Shown in pieces: positions 1 through 8,047 of a stretch of 11,487 bases of DNA. The stretch's first letter is position 1. The number at the start of each line of letters is the position of its first letter. The DNA comes from Bacteroidota bacterium (GTDB lineage: Bacteria; Bacteroidota; Ignavibacteria; Kapaibacteriales; Kapaibacteriaceae), in NCBI GenBank assembly GCA_003488525.1, contig DNLG01000087.1:6727-18213 (forward strand). Reading direction: 5' to 3'. A model generated the notes under the pieces. The model did not search any database. It was not told the DNA's origin and saw only the letters and a list, made by a program, of their open reading frames with translations. The translations under genes were made by a program, and so were the position numbers.

Positions 1-1016
1 ACGTCGTTGAGTTTGTCGATGAGCGAACCGCCGTAGTAGGTGTGCCAGAGGAATTGTCCGCGCTCGTCGAACTTGGCGACATATCCATCGGTCTGAGCCT
101 TGAGGCGCCGCTGCAGTACACCCGGGGAGCTCGGCATGTTGGTAGCGATCGTCGAACCGGCGATGATGACATTGCCCGTTGGATCGATGGCGGAGTAGGC
201 CGACTCGATCGTGTTATTGCCGCCGTAGTAGGTGGCCCAGATACGCTGAGGATCAACCACCAGTACACGTGTTGGATCGTACGCTGCAAGATTGAACCGA
301 ACCGACGAGCCGCTGATCTGATACCGGGCCTTGACGGGGATACGATTCATTCCGTTGTCATCAGTCGTGAAGACCACCGGGGCCTGCTCGCCAAGTGAAC
401 CGAGCGGCGTCTCGACCACGAGGTTGCCGTCCTCGTCTGTTACCGGAGCCGTCGTGCCTTCATAGCGGAAGGCGATCATGCGCGGGTCGGCACCGGGCTC
501 GACCACAAAGTCGTACTTCAGACCAAGTGACGTCAGATAGAGGCGCATATCGATACCGGGCCACACGTCGTGGTAGACGATGCTGCCGAAACGGTCGGCT
601 GCGATGCCATCGATACCCGTCTGTGCATTGATGTAGCGCATCGTTCCGGGCTGACGTCCCGAAAACTCGATCCGGGGGTCCGGATTGCTGCCGATCAGGC
701 GCATATCGGTCCGGAAAAGATCGACCTCGTAACCCGTCATGTACGGGTCGCGGTTCGATACCCGGTAGGTGACCTGCTGAAGAATGTCCAGCCCTTTACC
801 GTGGATGTACGCCGTTGTCGACCCCAGGCGCAGCACCGCGTCAACACCGTACGGCTGCCGACCGCCTTCGTAGCGGGCCTGGCCGACGTTCCGTTCGAAG
901 GCCACCGGCGCCGATGGGGAGGAAAGCTTCGGATTGATCTTTGCGTTCAGCGCAAGCCCGAAGCTCATCAGGCTCATTAGAACGACCGAAACAAGAACAC
1001 GGTAACGACGTTGCAT
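1..1016 (-). CDS. Secreted SBBP beta-propeller repeat protein, N-terminal part (runs off left edge)
   Basis: The 338 codons visible begin at ATG 1016 and stay open to the window edge, so the C-terminus is missing. Residues 1-25 form a signal peptide: a basic start (MQRRYR), then a hydrophobic stretch ending near LALNA. Residues about 37-256 match the N-terminal domain common in SBBP proteins (Pfam DUF7948 type), with its opening ERNVGQARYEG, the stretch YDFVVEPGADP (169-178) and the closing VVDPQRIWATYYGG. SBBP repeats start there: TYYGG recurs at 262 and 327, about 65 residues apart, with DPTGNVIIAGST and DGYVAKFDERG between. The family forms secreted or surface beta-propellers; in Bacteroidota-like bacteria many carry a C-terminal T9SS sorting domain, which would lie outside this window. 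A good ribosome site, GAGGA at 1026-1022, lies five bases before the start and decides it. It is divergent from the putative motor pair at 1147. Ligand and exact role are unknown. Confidence 0.87.
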   Translation of the reverse strand, partial: MQRRYRVLVSVVLMSLMSFGLALNAKINPKLSSPSAPVAFERNVGQARYEGGRQPYGVDAVLRLGSTTAYIHGKGLDILQQVTYRVSNRDPYMTGYEVDLFRTDMRLIGSNPDPRIEFSGRQPGTMRYINAQTGIDGIAADRFGSIVYHDVWPGIDMRLYLTSLGLKYDFVVEPGADPRMIAFRYEGTTAPVTDEDGNLVVETPLGSLGEQAPVVFTTDDNGMNRIPVKARYQISGSSVRFNLAAYDPTRVLVVDPQRIWATYYGGNNTIESAYSAIDPTGNVIIAGSTIATNMPSSPGVLQRRLKAQTDGYVAKFDERGQFLWHTYYGGSLIDKLND

Positions 1017-1146
1017 GGAAATCCTCGCGACGATGGTGGTATGCAGACTGGCGAGAATACGACACAATCGGCCAACCGACAAGTAACAAGCGGTGCTATT
1101 GCGTATCATTGGCGCAAGTCTGATCACCATGACAACTACCTGAACC
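1017..1146. other. Divergent intergenic region between SBBP gene and putative motor pair
   Basis: These 130 bases must hold the promoters of both flanking genes. I see no exact TAnnTTTG on either strand. The closest on the plus strand is TATCATTG at 1104-1111, one mismatch, 35 bases before ATG 1147. No hairpin terminator or repeat was evident. Confidence 0.35.
1022..1026 (-). promoter_or_regulatory. Shine-Dalgarno site of the left SBBP gene
   Basis: GAGGA on the minus strand, five bases before ATG 1016. It is the clearest ribosome binding site in the window; most other starts here show none or only a short AAGG, so this gene may be translated more strongly. Confidence 0.5.
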
Positions 1147-1971
1147 ATGACGACGCTAGAGACCCTCTCGACGGCAGCCGGCCGAGCACTGCTTCGGGAC
1201 CTTCATCAGGAGCTGCGCTTTGACAAGCAGCTGAACTCGCTGACAACGCTCGGCTACCTGTGGCGGATCTGCACGCGCGAAACAGATCTGTTCCGAACGG
1301 TTAACCGCGACGTGACTATTCTGCATCCGCTCGGACTGCTCTCGGGCACCTCATTGTGGATGCAGGAGATCGTTAACCGGTTTTACTATGCGCCGATCAA
1401 TGCTTTTGTATACGTTGGTGCCGCCTTCCTTCTTGTGGCGGTCGGACTCAACCGCATCCGCATCATCGACACTCCCGGACTGCTGGTAGCGGCGATCATT
1501 CTTGAGGCCCTTCTGCTTCTGCTGCTCTTCCTCGTGATGTTCTTCACTCCTCCTTCGGAGCTGGAAGCTCCCGGAATGGATACGCGTTCTGACGGGACGT
1601 CGCAGGAACTTCTGCGTGAGCTCGGGGAGATCGGACGCGACTATGCGGCGATGGCCGTTCAGTTGGAGACCATCTCGGTGACGCTTCACGAGGTGGTTGA
1701 GCGGCAGGACGCCATGACGCAGCAGCTGCGCAGCAGTGTGGACGCTGCCGTGAGCGCCGTGGCGCCAAATCCGGAGCTCATGCAGTCGATGAAGCAGAAC
1801 ACGCAGGCACTGGCGGAGTTTTCCGAGAGCGTGATGCTGCTGAGCGAGCGCCTGCGCGCCGTCGAGCGCCAGGAGGTCGAGGGCCTGGTGCGCCAGGAAT
1901 TGGAACGCATTCTCTCACGCAACATCGTCGACCGAGATGGATCAGCGTCAGCCGCGCCGTCGAAGAGTTGA
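1147..1971 (+). CDS. Two-helix inner-membrane protein with C-terminal coiled coil, putative divergent GldL-like motor subunit
   Basis: 274 residues; the start is fixed by an in-frame TGA two codons upstream (1141-1143). Residues 1-80 are a soluble, partly helical N-terminal part. Two membrane helices follow at about 84-105 and 109-133, with a very short loop; Glu120 lies inside the second helix (IILEALLLLLL). Residues 152-258 are helical heptad-like sequence, probably coiled coil. GldL of T9SS has two helices near its N-terminus, a GAA motif in helix 1, a functional Glu in a TEAL-type motif of helix 2, and a helical tail. Here GAA is at 91-93, EAL at 120-122, and Arg103/Arg105 stand where GldL has a Lys and a His at the end of helix 1. 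That comparison is from memory. The extra N-terminal 80 residues are unlike GldL. The gene overlaps the next one by 35 bases, so they are probably made together. A generic coiled-coil membrane protein remains possible. Confidence 0.5.
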   Translation: MTTLETLSTAAGRALLRDLHQELRFDKQLNSLTTLGYLWRICTRETDLFRTVNRDVTILHPLGLLSGTSLWMQEIVNRFYYAPINAFVYVGAAFLLVAVGLNRIRIIDTPGLLVAAIILEALLLLLLFLVMFFTPPSELEAPGMDTRSDGTSQELLRELGEIGRDYAAMAVQLETISVTLHEVVERQDAMTQQLRSSVDAAVSAVAPNPELMQSMKQNTQALAEFSESVMLLSERLRAVERQEVEGLVRQELERILSRNIVDRDGSASAAPSKS

Positions 1972-3394
1972 GATTTACTTCATCCTGTACCTGCTTGCGC
2001 TGGTACTGTTGATGCCCGATGCCGTCCCGCCAAGTTCGGAGACGGAGCAGGATCGCGCGCCCCTTCGCATAGAGCTCTTCCCGGAGCGTATTCGCCTTAC
2101 GTGCGAGGTCAAACGCGACTCGTCAGGGGGCGTTCAGGTGCTTGGCATGGACTCGACGAACGTGATCCGCTATTCACCGGAGCTGACCAACGTCAGGGTC
2201 CGAGCGATCATCGAAGATGTTTCCACCGGGCAGACGCTGACGATCGACGAGGACAGCACCATGCCGCGTCGGTTTGCCAGTGTGCGGCATGATGCCGGGC
2301 GGAGTGCGTTCGTCTTTTCGTGGCGACCTCTTGCGGATGCGGCCGAATCGAAAACTTTCCGAGTGATCCTTCAAGCCAGCGGCGTGCCGATCAACGGCGT
2401 TGCCACTGATGCTCTCAGCGCGGTTGGCAGCACGCAGTTTGTGCTCACAACCGTGGTCAACGATCAGCAGCCCCCTCAACTGGTCTTCATGCCGGGTCGG
2501 CGCGACACTCTCGTGCTTCGCCAGACGGCACTGCCTGCCGAAGGCCCCACCGGAGCGGGCGAGTTCTGGATGGAGCCGGCCCGTGATCAGGTGGTGACGT
2601 TTTCCATGCAGGAGTGGACCAACCGCATCTCGCTGGGCGGTGCCGACCCGCAGCGGGACCTTGCAGAGATGCCCTCGCTGCGGGTAAGTGGTGAGCCGAT
2701 CTCTGATCTATCTCGGACGATCGAACAGCGGACGCTCGTGGTTCGCGGACGCGCCCCACGTTCGGGAACCTCAACAGTCGAGGTCACGGCACGTCGTGCC
2801 GACGGCGTCGTGCGGACGACCAGTTTCCGGGTGGTCGCTCTGAGCTTCTCCACACCGTCGGTGCCGGAGGTGGTCTATCCGGGTGTAGAGTACGTGATCG
2901 ATCCGAAGATCCCTGCCGATCGACCCGGCATCCGCGCCGTGGTGCGCGATGGAAGTCGCGAGGTTGCCGCTACCTCAGAAGGTCAGCTGCGGTTGCGGTT
3001 TTCGGCGCGTGACACCGGACGGACCTTCGTGTTCGAGCGGATGATCGATGGAGCGGCCGACCCGAATGCGCAGCAGATCCAGGTTCGCCCCTTCCCTGCG
3101 CCGGTCATCCGTGAGATCCGGCGTGATCCAGACCCGAACAAACGACTTGTGGTGGTCCAGTTTTCGTCGCATGAGCGCGGTGAGAACAGGCCTCAGCTTC
3201 GCCTGGTCGATGGCAATGCCGCGTCGGTACGAAAGCTTTCGGGCTATCTGCGTCAGGCCGACAATGCCCGTCCGGCCATCACCTGGCTTGAGGTTTTCGA
3301 GGTCAGCCGAAGGGATGTTGCCAAGCCGTTCACGTTCCGTGTGCAGGCTACCGACGAGCGTGGCAAAGAAAGCCCCGTGGTCAGTTCAGACTGA
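1937..3394 (+). CDS. Membrane-anchored beta-rich periplasmic protein, putative divergent GldM-like motor subunit
   Basis: 485 residues. The start at 1937, inside the upstream gene, is needed because the next in-frame ATG (residue 26) would remove most of the membrane segment. Residues 7-10 are four Arg, then one helix at about 11-28 (VEIYFILYLLALVLLM), then periplasmic sequence rich in predicted beta strands with a single Cys (56). GldM has a similar N-terminus: a conserved Arg just before one helix. Residues 307-390 resemble the third GldM periplasmic domain: VVYPGVEYVIDPKIP, then a beta region ending VRPFPAP, where GldM has a Y-x-G-x-x-N-P opening and an FRVK-x-x-P-x-P close. About 35-300 look like two further Ig-like blocks. 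The helical first domain of GldM is not evident, so the architecture differs. It follows the GldL-like gene as gldM follows gldL. The stop overlaps that of mltG by 14 bases, tail to tail. Family membership is an inference. Confidence 0.48.
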   Translation: MDQRQPRRRRVEIYFILYLLALVLLMPDAVPPSSETEQDRAPLRIELFPERIRLTCEVKRDSSGGVQVLGMDSTNVIRYSPELTNVRVRAIIEDVSTGQTLTIDEDSTMPRRFASVRHDAGRSAFVFSWRPLADAAESKTFRVILQASGVPINGVATDALSAVGSTQFVLTTVVNDQQPPQLVFMPGRRDTLVLRQTALPAEGPTGAGEFWMEPARDQVVTFSMQEWTNRISLGGADPQRDLAEMPSLRVSGEPISDLSRTIEQRTLVVRGRAPRSGTSTVEVTARRADGVVRTTSFRVVALSFSTPSVPEVVYPGVEYVIDPKIPADRPGIRAVVRDGSREVAATSEGQLRLRFSARDTGRTFVFERMIDGAADPNAQQIQVRPFPAPVIREIRRDPDPNKRLVVVQFSSHERGENRPQLRLVDGNAASVRKLSGYLRQADNARPAITWLEVFEVSRRDVAKPFTFRVQATDERGKESPVVSSD

Positions 3395-4400
3395 CGTTAG
3401 CAGCGTTTCGGCGTGCCTGGCGGTAGAGGCGCACGTTGGCATTGTGCTCGTTGAGTGTGCGTGCAAAACGGTGACGTCGGCTGGTATCGCCCCTTGCAAC
3501 AAAGAACAACCAGTCGTGCGATTGCGGCCTGCAGGCAGCTTCCAGGGCGAGGCGTCCCGGATTGCCGATCGGTCCCGGCGGGAGCCCCTTGTGCACGTAG
3601 GTGTTGTAGCGGTTTGACGCATCGCGCAGTTCAGAGCCGGTGATCCGGTCACGTCCGGTTAGGTATTGCACCGTCGGATCGGCCTGCAGTAGCATGCCAA
3701 TGCGCAGCCGGTTGGCATACACGCCGGCAATCGTGGGCATCTCATCGTCGACGGCTGCTTCAAGCTGCACGATCGAGGCCAGCGTGGCCAGCCGGAGACG
3801 GTCGTTCCAGTCTGCCGAAGAGGACACGCCAGGCAACGTGGACCATATGCGGCGTGCGTGTGATGCCATCATGTCGCCGACGTAGCCGACATCATCACAG
3901 CGAAGCACGAAGTACGTGTCGGGCATCAGGAAGCCCTCCATCGTGGGGGCCTGCACGCCATAGCGCCGTCGGACGGAGTCAGCCGAACACCATGCCACGA
4001 AGGCAGCCGAATCAATGCTTGCCCGTGCCGAGAGTCGACGGGCAATTCGATCAATGGTGAACCCCTCCGGTATGGTCACCTTGATAAGGGGCTCGCGGCG
4101 CCCCAGAACGATCATCAGAATCGCGTCCAGCGCCGTCATCTCCGGCCGGACGTGATACCATCCCGGCTGAATGCTTCTGCCGCTTATCCAGAGTCCCAAA
4201 CGCGCACCGTTGCGCACCACGAGCAGCTGTGCGATGCCGGCCTGGCGTGAGAGCAGACCGATGAAGGGGGCCATGGAGACCTCCGAGCGCGCGATGCTGA
4301 CCGCCCCCTCACAGTTGAGCGGACGCAGCAGAACCGATGCGAGAAAGATCAGGAGCAGCCCGAGAATCACTGCGGCTGCAAGCGGCCGACGACGCATCAT
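3381..4400 (-). CDS. mltG: Endolytic murein transglycosylase MltG
   Basis: 339 residues, close to the 340 of E. coli MltG. This inner-membrane enzyme cuts nascent peptidoglycan strands by lytic transglycosylation and so sets their length. Residues 7-25 are the N-terminal membrane anchor. A LysM-like part with PEGFTIDRIARRL lies around 75-125. The YceG catalytic core carries EGFLMPDTY (155-163), ASIVQLE (208-214), NRLRIGM (230-236), QADPTVQY (239-246), YNTY (265-268) and GLPPGPIGNPG (272-282). Glu214 aligns with the catalytic Glu218 of E. coli (LASIVEKE); the non-catalytic first Glu of that motif is Gln here. The ATG at 4400-4398 overlaps the TGA of the upstream ABC gene (ATGA), so translation is probably coupled to it. 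A second ATG follows directly at 4397, so the start could be one codon later. The C-terminal end overlaps the convergent gene. Confidence 0.95.
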   Translation of the reverse strand: MMRRRPLAAAVILGLLLIFLASVLLRPLNCEGAVSIARSEVSMAPFIGLLSRQAGIAQLLVVRNGARLGLWISGRSIQPGWYHVRPEMTALDAILMIVLGRREPLIKVTIPEGFTIDRIARRLSARASIDSAAFVAWCSADSVRRRYGVQAPTMEGFLMPDTYFVLRCDDVGYVGDMMASHARRIWSTLPGVSSSADWNDRLRLATLASIVQLEAAVDDEMPTIAGVYANRLRIGMLLQADPTVQYLTGRDRITGSELRDASNRYNTYVHKGLPPGPIGNPGRLALEAACRPQSHDWLFFVARGDTSRRHRFARTLNEHNANVRLYRQARRNAANVSLN

Positions 4401-5308
4401 GCAGCGGCTGACTCGGCGGATGAGGAGGTGACTGTTCGCACAAAGATCTCGTGCAGCGAGGGTTGCATGACGGAAAACTCGATCACATCGACCGCCGAAG
4501 CGACGCTGCCGAGCACATCGCGCACGCTGGTCGATGGATCGCGGCGCAGGATGACGGCCGAACCTGTCTGATCGACCACCTGCGTGCCAGGGATCTGCAT
4601 AAGAGGCTCAACAGAACCCGTGCAGCGCACGCGGATGCGATCCGACTCGTAGCGTGAACGCACCTCGGAAACTTCACCGGCAAGAACCACACGTCCGCGG
4701 TTGATGAGCGCGATATCGTCACAGAGCCGTTCAACCTGATCCATCTGATGGGTCGAAAGAATGATGGTCGTTCCGCTCTGCTGCAGCTCACGGGTGACCG
4801 CGATCAGCAGGTCAGCGTTGACCGGGTCGAGCCCGCTGAACGGCTCGTCCAGGATCAGCAGGGAGGGGGCATGCAGGATCGTGGCGATGAACTGCACTTT
4901 CTGCTGCATCCCTTTGGAAAGTTCTTCGATCTTCTTCGTTCCCCAGCCGCTGGCGTCCATGCGATCCAGCCAGTACCCGATGCGCTCCGAGGCACTGCGC
5001 GCATCAAGCCCCTTGAGTCCGGCGAAGTACCGCAGCTGTGCCTCCACGGTGAGCTTCTTGTACAGCCCGCGTTCCTCGGGAAGGTAGCCGATACGCTCGC
5101 GTCGCACGTCCACCGATTCCAGCCCGCTGAGCGTGATCGTGCCAGAGTCTGGCAGTGTGATGCCGGTGATCATCCGGATGAGCGTGGTCTTGCCCGCCCC
5201 GTTGGGGCCCAGCAAGCCAAAGATTCGTCCCTGATGAACATCGATCGAGACATCGTTATTGGCGCAGTGCGCGCCATAAAACTTCGTGAGGTGGCGTACG
5301 GATAACAT
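4397..5308 (-). CDS. NatA-like ABC transporter ATP-binding protein with DUF4162-type tail
   Basis: 303 residues. This is the cytoplasmic ATPase of an ABC-2 type exporter: Walker A GPNGAGKT (34-41), signature LSKGMQQK (130-137), Walker B LLILDEP (150-156) with catalytic Glu155, D-loop SGLDP (158-162) and switch His187 (STHQ). The Q-loop position reads GYLPEERGLYKKL, the form typical of NatA-like ATPases, with Glu in place of Gln. Residues about 222-290 form the C-terminal DUF4162-type domain, ending in SLHEIFV. These proteins normally work with a membrane permease (NatB or ABC-2 family); none lies in this window, because the next gene is mltG, joined by an ATGA overlap. The permease must therefore be encoded elsewhere. 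The substrate cannot be read from the sequence. The start at 5308 gives the family's usual N-terminus (LSVRHLTKFYG). No Shine-Dalgarno is seen, but a -7-like TAGCTTTG lies only four bases upstream. Confidence 0.93.
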   Translation of the reverse strand: MLSVRHLTKFYGAHCANNDVSIDVHQGRIFGLLGPNGAGKTTLIRMITGITLPDSGTITLSGLESVDVRRERIGYLPEERGLYKKLTVEAQLRYFAGLKGLDARSASERIGYWLDRMDASGWGTKKIEELSKGMQQKVQFIATILHAPSLLILDEPFSGLDPVNADLLIAVTRELQQSGTTIILSTHQMDQVERLCDDIALINRGRVVLAGEVSEVRSRYESDRIRVRCTGSVEPLMQIPGTQVVDQTGSAVILRRDPSTSVRDVLGSVASAVDVIEFSVMQPSLHEIFVRTVTSSSAESAAA

Positions 5309-5312
5309 GGTC

Positions 5313-5320
5313 CAAAGCTA
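5313..5320 (-). promoter_or_regulatory. Bacteroidota-type -7 promoter element (TAGCTTTG) before the ABC-mltG operon
   Basis: On the minus strand TAGCTTTG matches TAnnTTTG exactly, and a TTTA lies 18 bases upstream, near the place of the -33 TTTG. Only GACC separates the element from ATG 5308, so transcription would start at or near the start codon and the mRNA would be almost leaderless. An eight-base match with two free positions can occur by chance. Confidence 0.3.
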
Positions 5321-5381
5321 CGATCGTTTGCTGATTTGTAAATTCGCGGCACCTTTTCGACGGCATCCGTGTTCTGGCTCG

Positions 5382-5395
5382 TCGATCATCGATCA
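5382..5395 (+). repeat. Tandem 7-base direct repeat upstream of sdhC
   Basis: TCGATCA occurs twice in a row, 17 bases before the sdhC start, in the 104-base divergent region shared with the ABC-mltG operon. It may be an operator half-site pair or chance; GATC-rich words are common in this sequence. Confidence 0.3.
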
Positions 5396-5412
5396 ATACG
5401 GTAAGGCATCTC

Positions 5413-6114
5413 ATGAAGGCGTTCGGCGACATCTGGCGTTCGAATCTGTTCCAAAAGTGGCTTATGGCCATTACGGGACTTTTCCTGGTCCTGTTCCTGC
5501 TCGGTCACCTCTCGGGTAACCTGCTGGTGTTTCTGGGTCAGGCGCACATTAACGAATACGCTCACGGACTGCGCACCATGGGCCATGGCGCGGTGCTGTG
5601 GGGTGCGCGCATCGGACTGCTGACGTTCTTTATTCTGCATGTGGCTTCGGCCATCACGCTCTCGCGTCGCAACCGTCAGGCCCGTCCGCAGAAGTATGCA
5701 AAGGTTGAGGCGCGTTCCTCAACGCTGGCCTCGCGGACCATGCTCTATTCCGGATTGCTGCTGATCAGCTACGTGCTCTATCATCTTGCCCACTTTACCT
5801 GGGGGGCCGTTCACGCGCAGCATTACGCGCAGGCTACCTTCATCCTGCCGTCGGGCGAACTCGTGCCGGACGTCTACACGATGGTGGTCAAGAGCTTCAG
5901 TGAGCCCCTTATCACCGTGCTGTATCTGCTGTCAATGGTCATGGTGGGTCTTCACCTGAACCATGCCATTGCCAGTGCCTTCCAGACGCTCGGCGTCACC
6001 AACCGCCGCATCGTGCCGATGGTGCGTACCATCGGTCCGGCTCTGTCGATCCTCATCGCACTTGGTTTTTCGGCCGTGCCGCTGGCCATCATTCTCGGAC
6101 TCGTCAAGATCTAA
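5413..6114 (+). CDS. sdhC: Succinate dehydrogenase cytochrome b558 subunit (membrane anchor)
   Basis: 233 residues, the usual length for the single-polypeptide di-heme anchor (sdhC b558 family) found in Bacteroidota, Bacillus and epsilonproteobacteria. It holds the catalytic subunits on the inner membrane and passes electrons from the iron-sulfur chain through two b hemes to quinone, probably menaquinone. Five hydrophobic helices lie at about 15-41, 60-82, 108-130, 165-188 and 205-231. Likely heme ligands are His32, His76, His124 (or His127) and His184 (or His181), one in each of the first four helices. A second histidine near two of them (HLAH, HLNH) makes exact ligand choice uncertain. AAGG at 5403-5406 gives a weak ribosome site six bases before ATG. 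It is first in the operon; sdhA follows after 19 bases. The residue two before His184 is Leu, unlike the Glu of Wolinella fumarate reductase. Confidence 0.95.
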   Translation: MKAFGDIWRSNLFQKWLMAITGLFLVLFLLGHLSGNLLVFLGQAHINEYAHGLRTMGHGAVLWGARIGLLTFFILHVASAITLSRRNRQARPQKYAKVEARSSTLASRTMLYSGLLLISYVLYHLAHFTWGAVHAQHYAQATFILPSGELVPDVYTMVVKSFSEPLITVLYLLSMVMVGLHLNHAIASAFQTLGVTNRRIVPMVRTIGPALSILIALGFSAVPLAIILGLVKI

Positions 6115-6133
6115 TCGCAGAAAGCTCAACGGT

Positions 6134-8047
6134 ATGGAACTTAACAGTGCACTTCCGGGCGGACCCATCCAGCAGCGATGGGACAAGCATCGGGCTGAGC
6201 TCAAGCTCGTCAACCCTGCTAATAAGCGGAAGTTCTCCGTCATCGTGGTCGGCACAGGCCTGGCCGGTGCGTCGGCATCGGCAACGCTGGCCGAACTCGG
6301 CTACAACGTGCAGGCCTTCACCTATCATGACTCGGCACGTCGGGCTCATTCGATCGCCGCACAGGGTGGAATCAATGCCGCCAAGAATTACCAGAACGAT
6401 GGCGACAGCGTCTGGCGATTGTTCTACGATACGGTCAAAGGGGGCGACTTCCGCGCCCGCGAATCGAACGTCTACCGCCTGGCCCAGGTATCGGTGAACA
6501 TCATCGATCAGTGCGTGGCGCAGGGCGTGCCGTTTGCCCGTGAGTACGGCGGATACCTCAGCAACCGATCCTTCGGTGGTGCCCAGGTGTCGCGTACGTT
6601 CTACGCCCGGGGACAGACGGGCCAGCAGCTCCTGCTGGGCGCTTATCAGGCACTGATGCGTCAGGTGGGTCTGGGCAAGGTCAAGCTCCACAACAAGCAG
6701 GAGATGATGGACCTGATCGTCATCGACGGTCGTGCCCGCGGTATCGTCACGCGTGACATGGTCACTGGTGTGGTTCGGTCGCACATGGCCGATGCGGTGA
6801 TCCTGGCCACCGGCGGTTACGGCAACGTCTTCTACCTCAGCACGAATGCCAAGGCGTGTAACGTTACGGCCACCTACCGCGCGCACAAGCGCGGAGCGCT
6901 TTTTGCCAACCCATGTTACACGCAGATTCACCCGACGTGTATTCCGCAGAGCGGTGATTATCAGTCGAAGCTCACGCTGATGTCGGAGTCGCTTCGTAAT
7001 GACGGGCGAATCTGGGTTCCGAAGAGCAAGGGTGATCAGCGCAGTCCGGACCAGATCCCGGAGTCTGATCGCGACTACTACCTCGAGCGTAAATACCCGT
7101 CGTTTGGTAACCTCTCGCCCCGTGACATTGCCTCACGGGCAGCAAAGGAAGTCTGCGACGAAGGACGCGGCGTCGGCCCGGGCGGTTTGGGCGTGTACCT
7201 GGATTTCTCTGATGCCATCCGCCGTCTCGGTGAGAAGGTTATTGCCGACCGCTATGGCAACCTGTTTGAAATGTACGAGCGCATCACGGGTGAGAATCCA
7301 TACAAGGTGCCGATGCGGATCTATCCGGCCGTGCACTACACCATGGGTGGCCTGTGGGTGGATTACAATCTGATGTCGAACGTGCCCGGACTGTTCGTCC
7401 TGGGAGAGGCGAACTTCTCCGATCACGGTGCGAACCGACTGGGTGCTTCGGCGCTGATGCAGGGTCTGGCCGACGGATACTTCGTCATCCCATACACCAT
7501 CGGTGGCTACTTTGCCCAAGGGGGCTTGACGGCCGTCAACGCAGAGAGTGCCGAAGCCCGGCAGGCTGTCAAGGACGCCGAGCAGAAGATCCAGACGCTT
7601 CTGTCAATCGGTGGCAAGCGTTCGCCAACATCGTTCCACCGTGAACTTGGTAAGATCATGTGGGACAAGTGCGGCATGGCGCGCAATGAGGCTGGGTTGA
7701 AGGAAGCGCTAACGCGCATCCCCGAGCTGCGCGAGGAGTTCTGGCAGAACCTTGTCGTGCCGGGAACCGGAACAGAGCTGAATCAGTCACTCGAACTCGG
7801 CCTGCGTGTTGCGGATTTTCTGGAATTCGCCGAGCTGATGTGCTATGACGCGTTGCAGCGTAACGAGTCGTGCGGCGGGCACTTCCGTGAGGAGTATCAG
7901 ACCGAGGACGGCGAAGCGAAGCGCAACGACGAGGACTACTGCTATGTGGCAGCGTGGGAACACACCGGTGTTGGCAAGACACCGACGCTGCACAAGGAGT
8001 CGCTGACATTTGAAAACGTGCAACTGGCAACACGGAGTTACAAGTAA
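6134..8047 (+). CDS. sdhA: Succinate dehydrogenase/fumarate reductase flavoprotein subunit
   Basis: 637 residues. It oxidises succinate to fumarate and passes electrons from FAD to SdhB. The N-terminal FAD-binding fold carries [11 protein letters not shown] (40-50). [13 protein letters not shown] (71-83) holds His72, the expected site of covalent FAD attachment. The dicarboxylate site is shown by HPTCIPQSG (266-274), SPRDIASR (328-335) with Arg330 as the likely proton-transfer Arg, HYTMGG (401-406), and [11 protein letters not shown] (431-441). The C-terminal helical domain is complete. The frame is open upstream to 5963 inside sdhC, but that extension is only overlap with the sdhC coding sequence; ATG 6134 gives the normal start ([10 protein letters not shown]) 19 bases after the sdhC stop. 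No clear Shine-Dalgarno is present. The stop overlaps the sdhB start by one base (TAATG). The sequence alone does not separate dehydrogenase from fumarate reductase use. Confidence 0.97.
   Translation: MELNSALPGGPIQQRWDKHRAELKLVNPANKRKFSVIVVGTGLAGASASATLAELGYNVQAFTYHDSARRAHSIAAQGGINAAKNYQNDGDSVWRLFYDTVKGGDFRARESNVYRLAQVSVNIIDQCVAQGVPFAREYGGYLSNRSFGGAQVSRTFYARGQTGQQLLLGAYQALMRQVGLGKVKLHNKQEMMDLIVIDGRARGIVTRDMVTGVVRSHMADAVILATGGYGNVFYLSTNAKACNVTATYRAHKRGALFANPCYTQIHPTCIPQSGDYQSKLTLMSESLRNDGRIWVPKSKGDQRSPDQIPESDRDYYLERKYPSFGNLSPRDIASRAAKEVCDEGRGVGPGGLGVYLDFSDAIRRLGEKVIADRYGNLFEMYERITGENPYKVPMRIYPAVHYTMGGLWVDYNLMSNVPGLFVLGEANFSDHGANRLGASALMQGLADGYFVIPYTIGGYFAQGGLTAVNAESAEARQAVKDAEQKIQTLLSIGGKRSPTSFHRELGKIMWDKCGMARNEAGLKEALTRIPELREEFWQNLVVPGTGTELNQSLELGLRVADFLEFAELMCYDALQRNESCGGHFREEYQTEDGEAKRNDEDYCYVAAWEHTGVGKTPTLHKESLTFENVQLATRSYK

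Noticed and set aside
42..980. Three plus-strand open frames across the left end (42-398, 395-631, 570-980)
   Set aside because: They are shadows of the minus-strand SBBP gene, which has a signal peptide, family motifs and a good ribosome site over the same bases.
5963..6133. Upstream in-frame extension of sdhA by 57 codons
   Set aside because: It lies mostly inside sdhC, and the extra residues are Arg/Ser/Pro-rich sequence unlike SdhA. ATG 6134 gives the normal family N-terminus.
6104..6931. Minus-strand open frame of 275 codons opposite sdhA
   Set aside because: It has no domain or start signal and overlaps well-supported sdhA coding sequence on the other strand.
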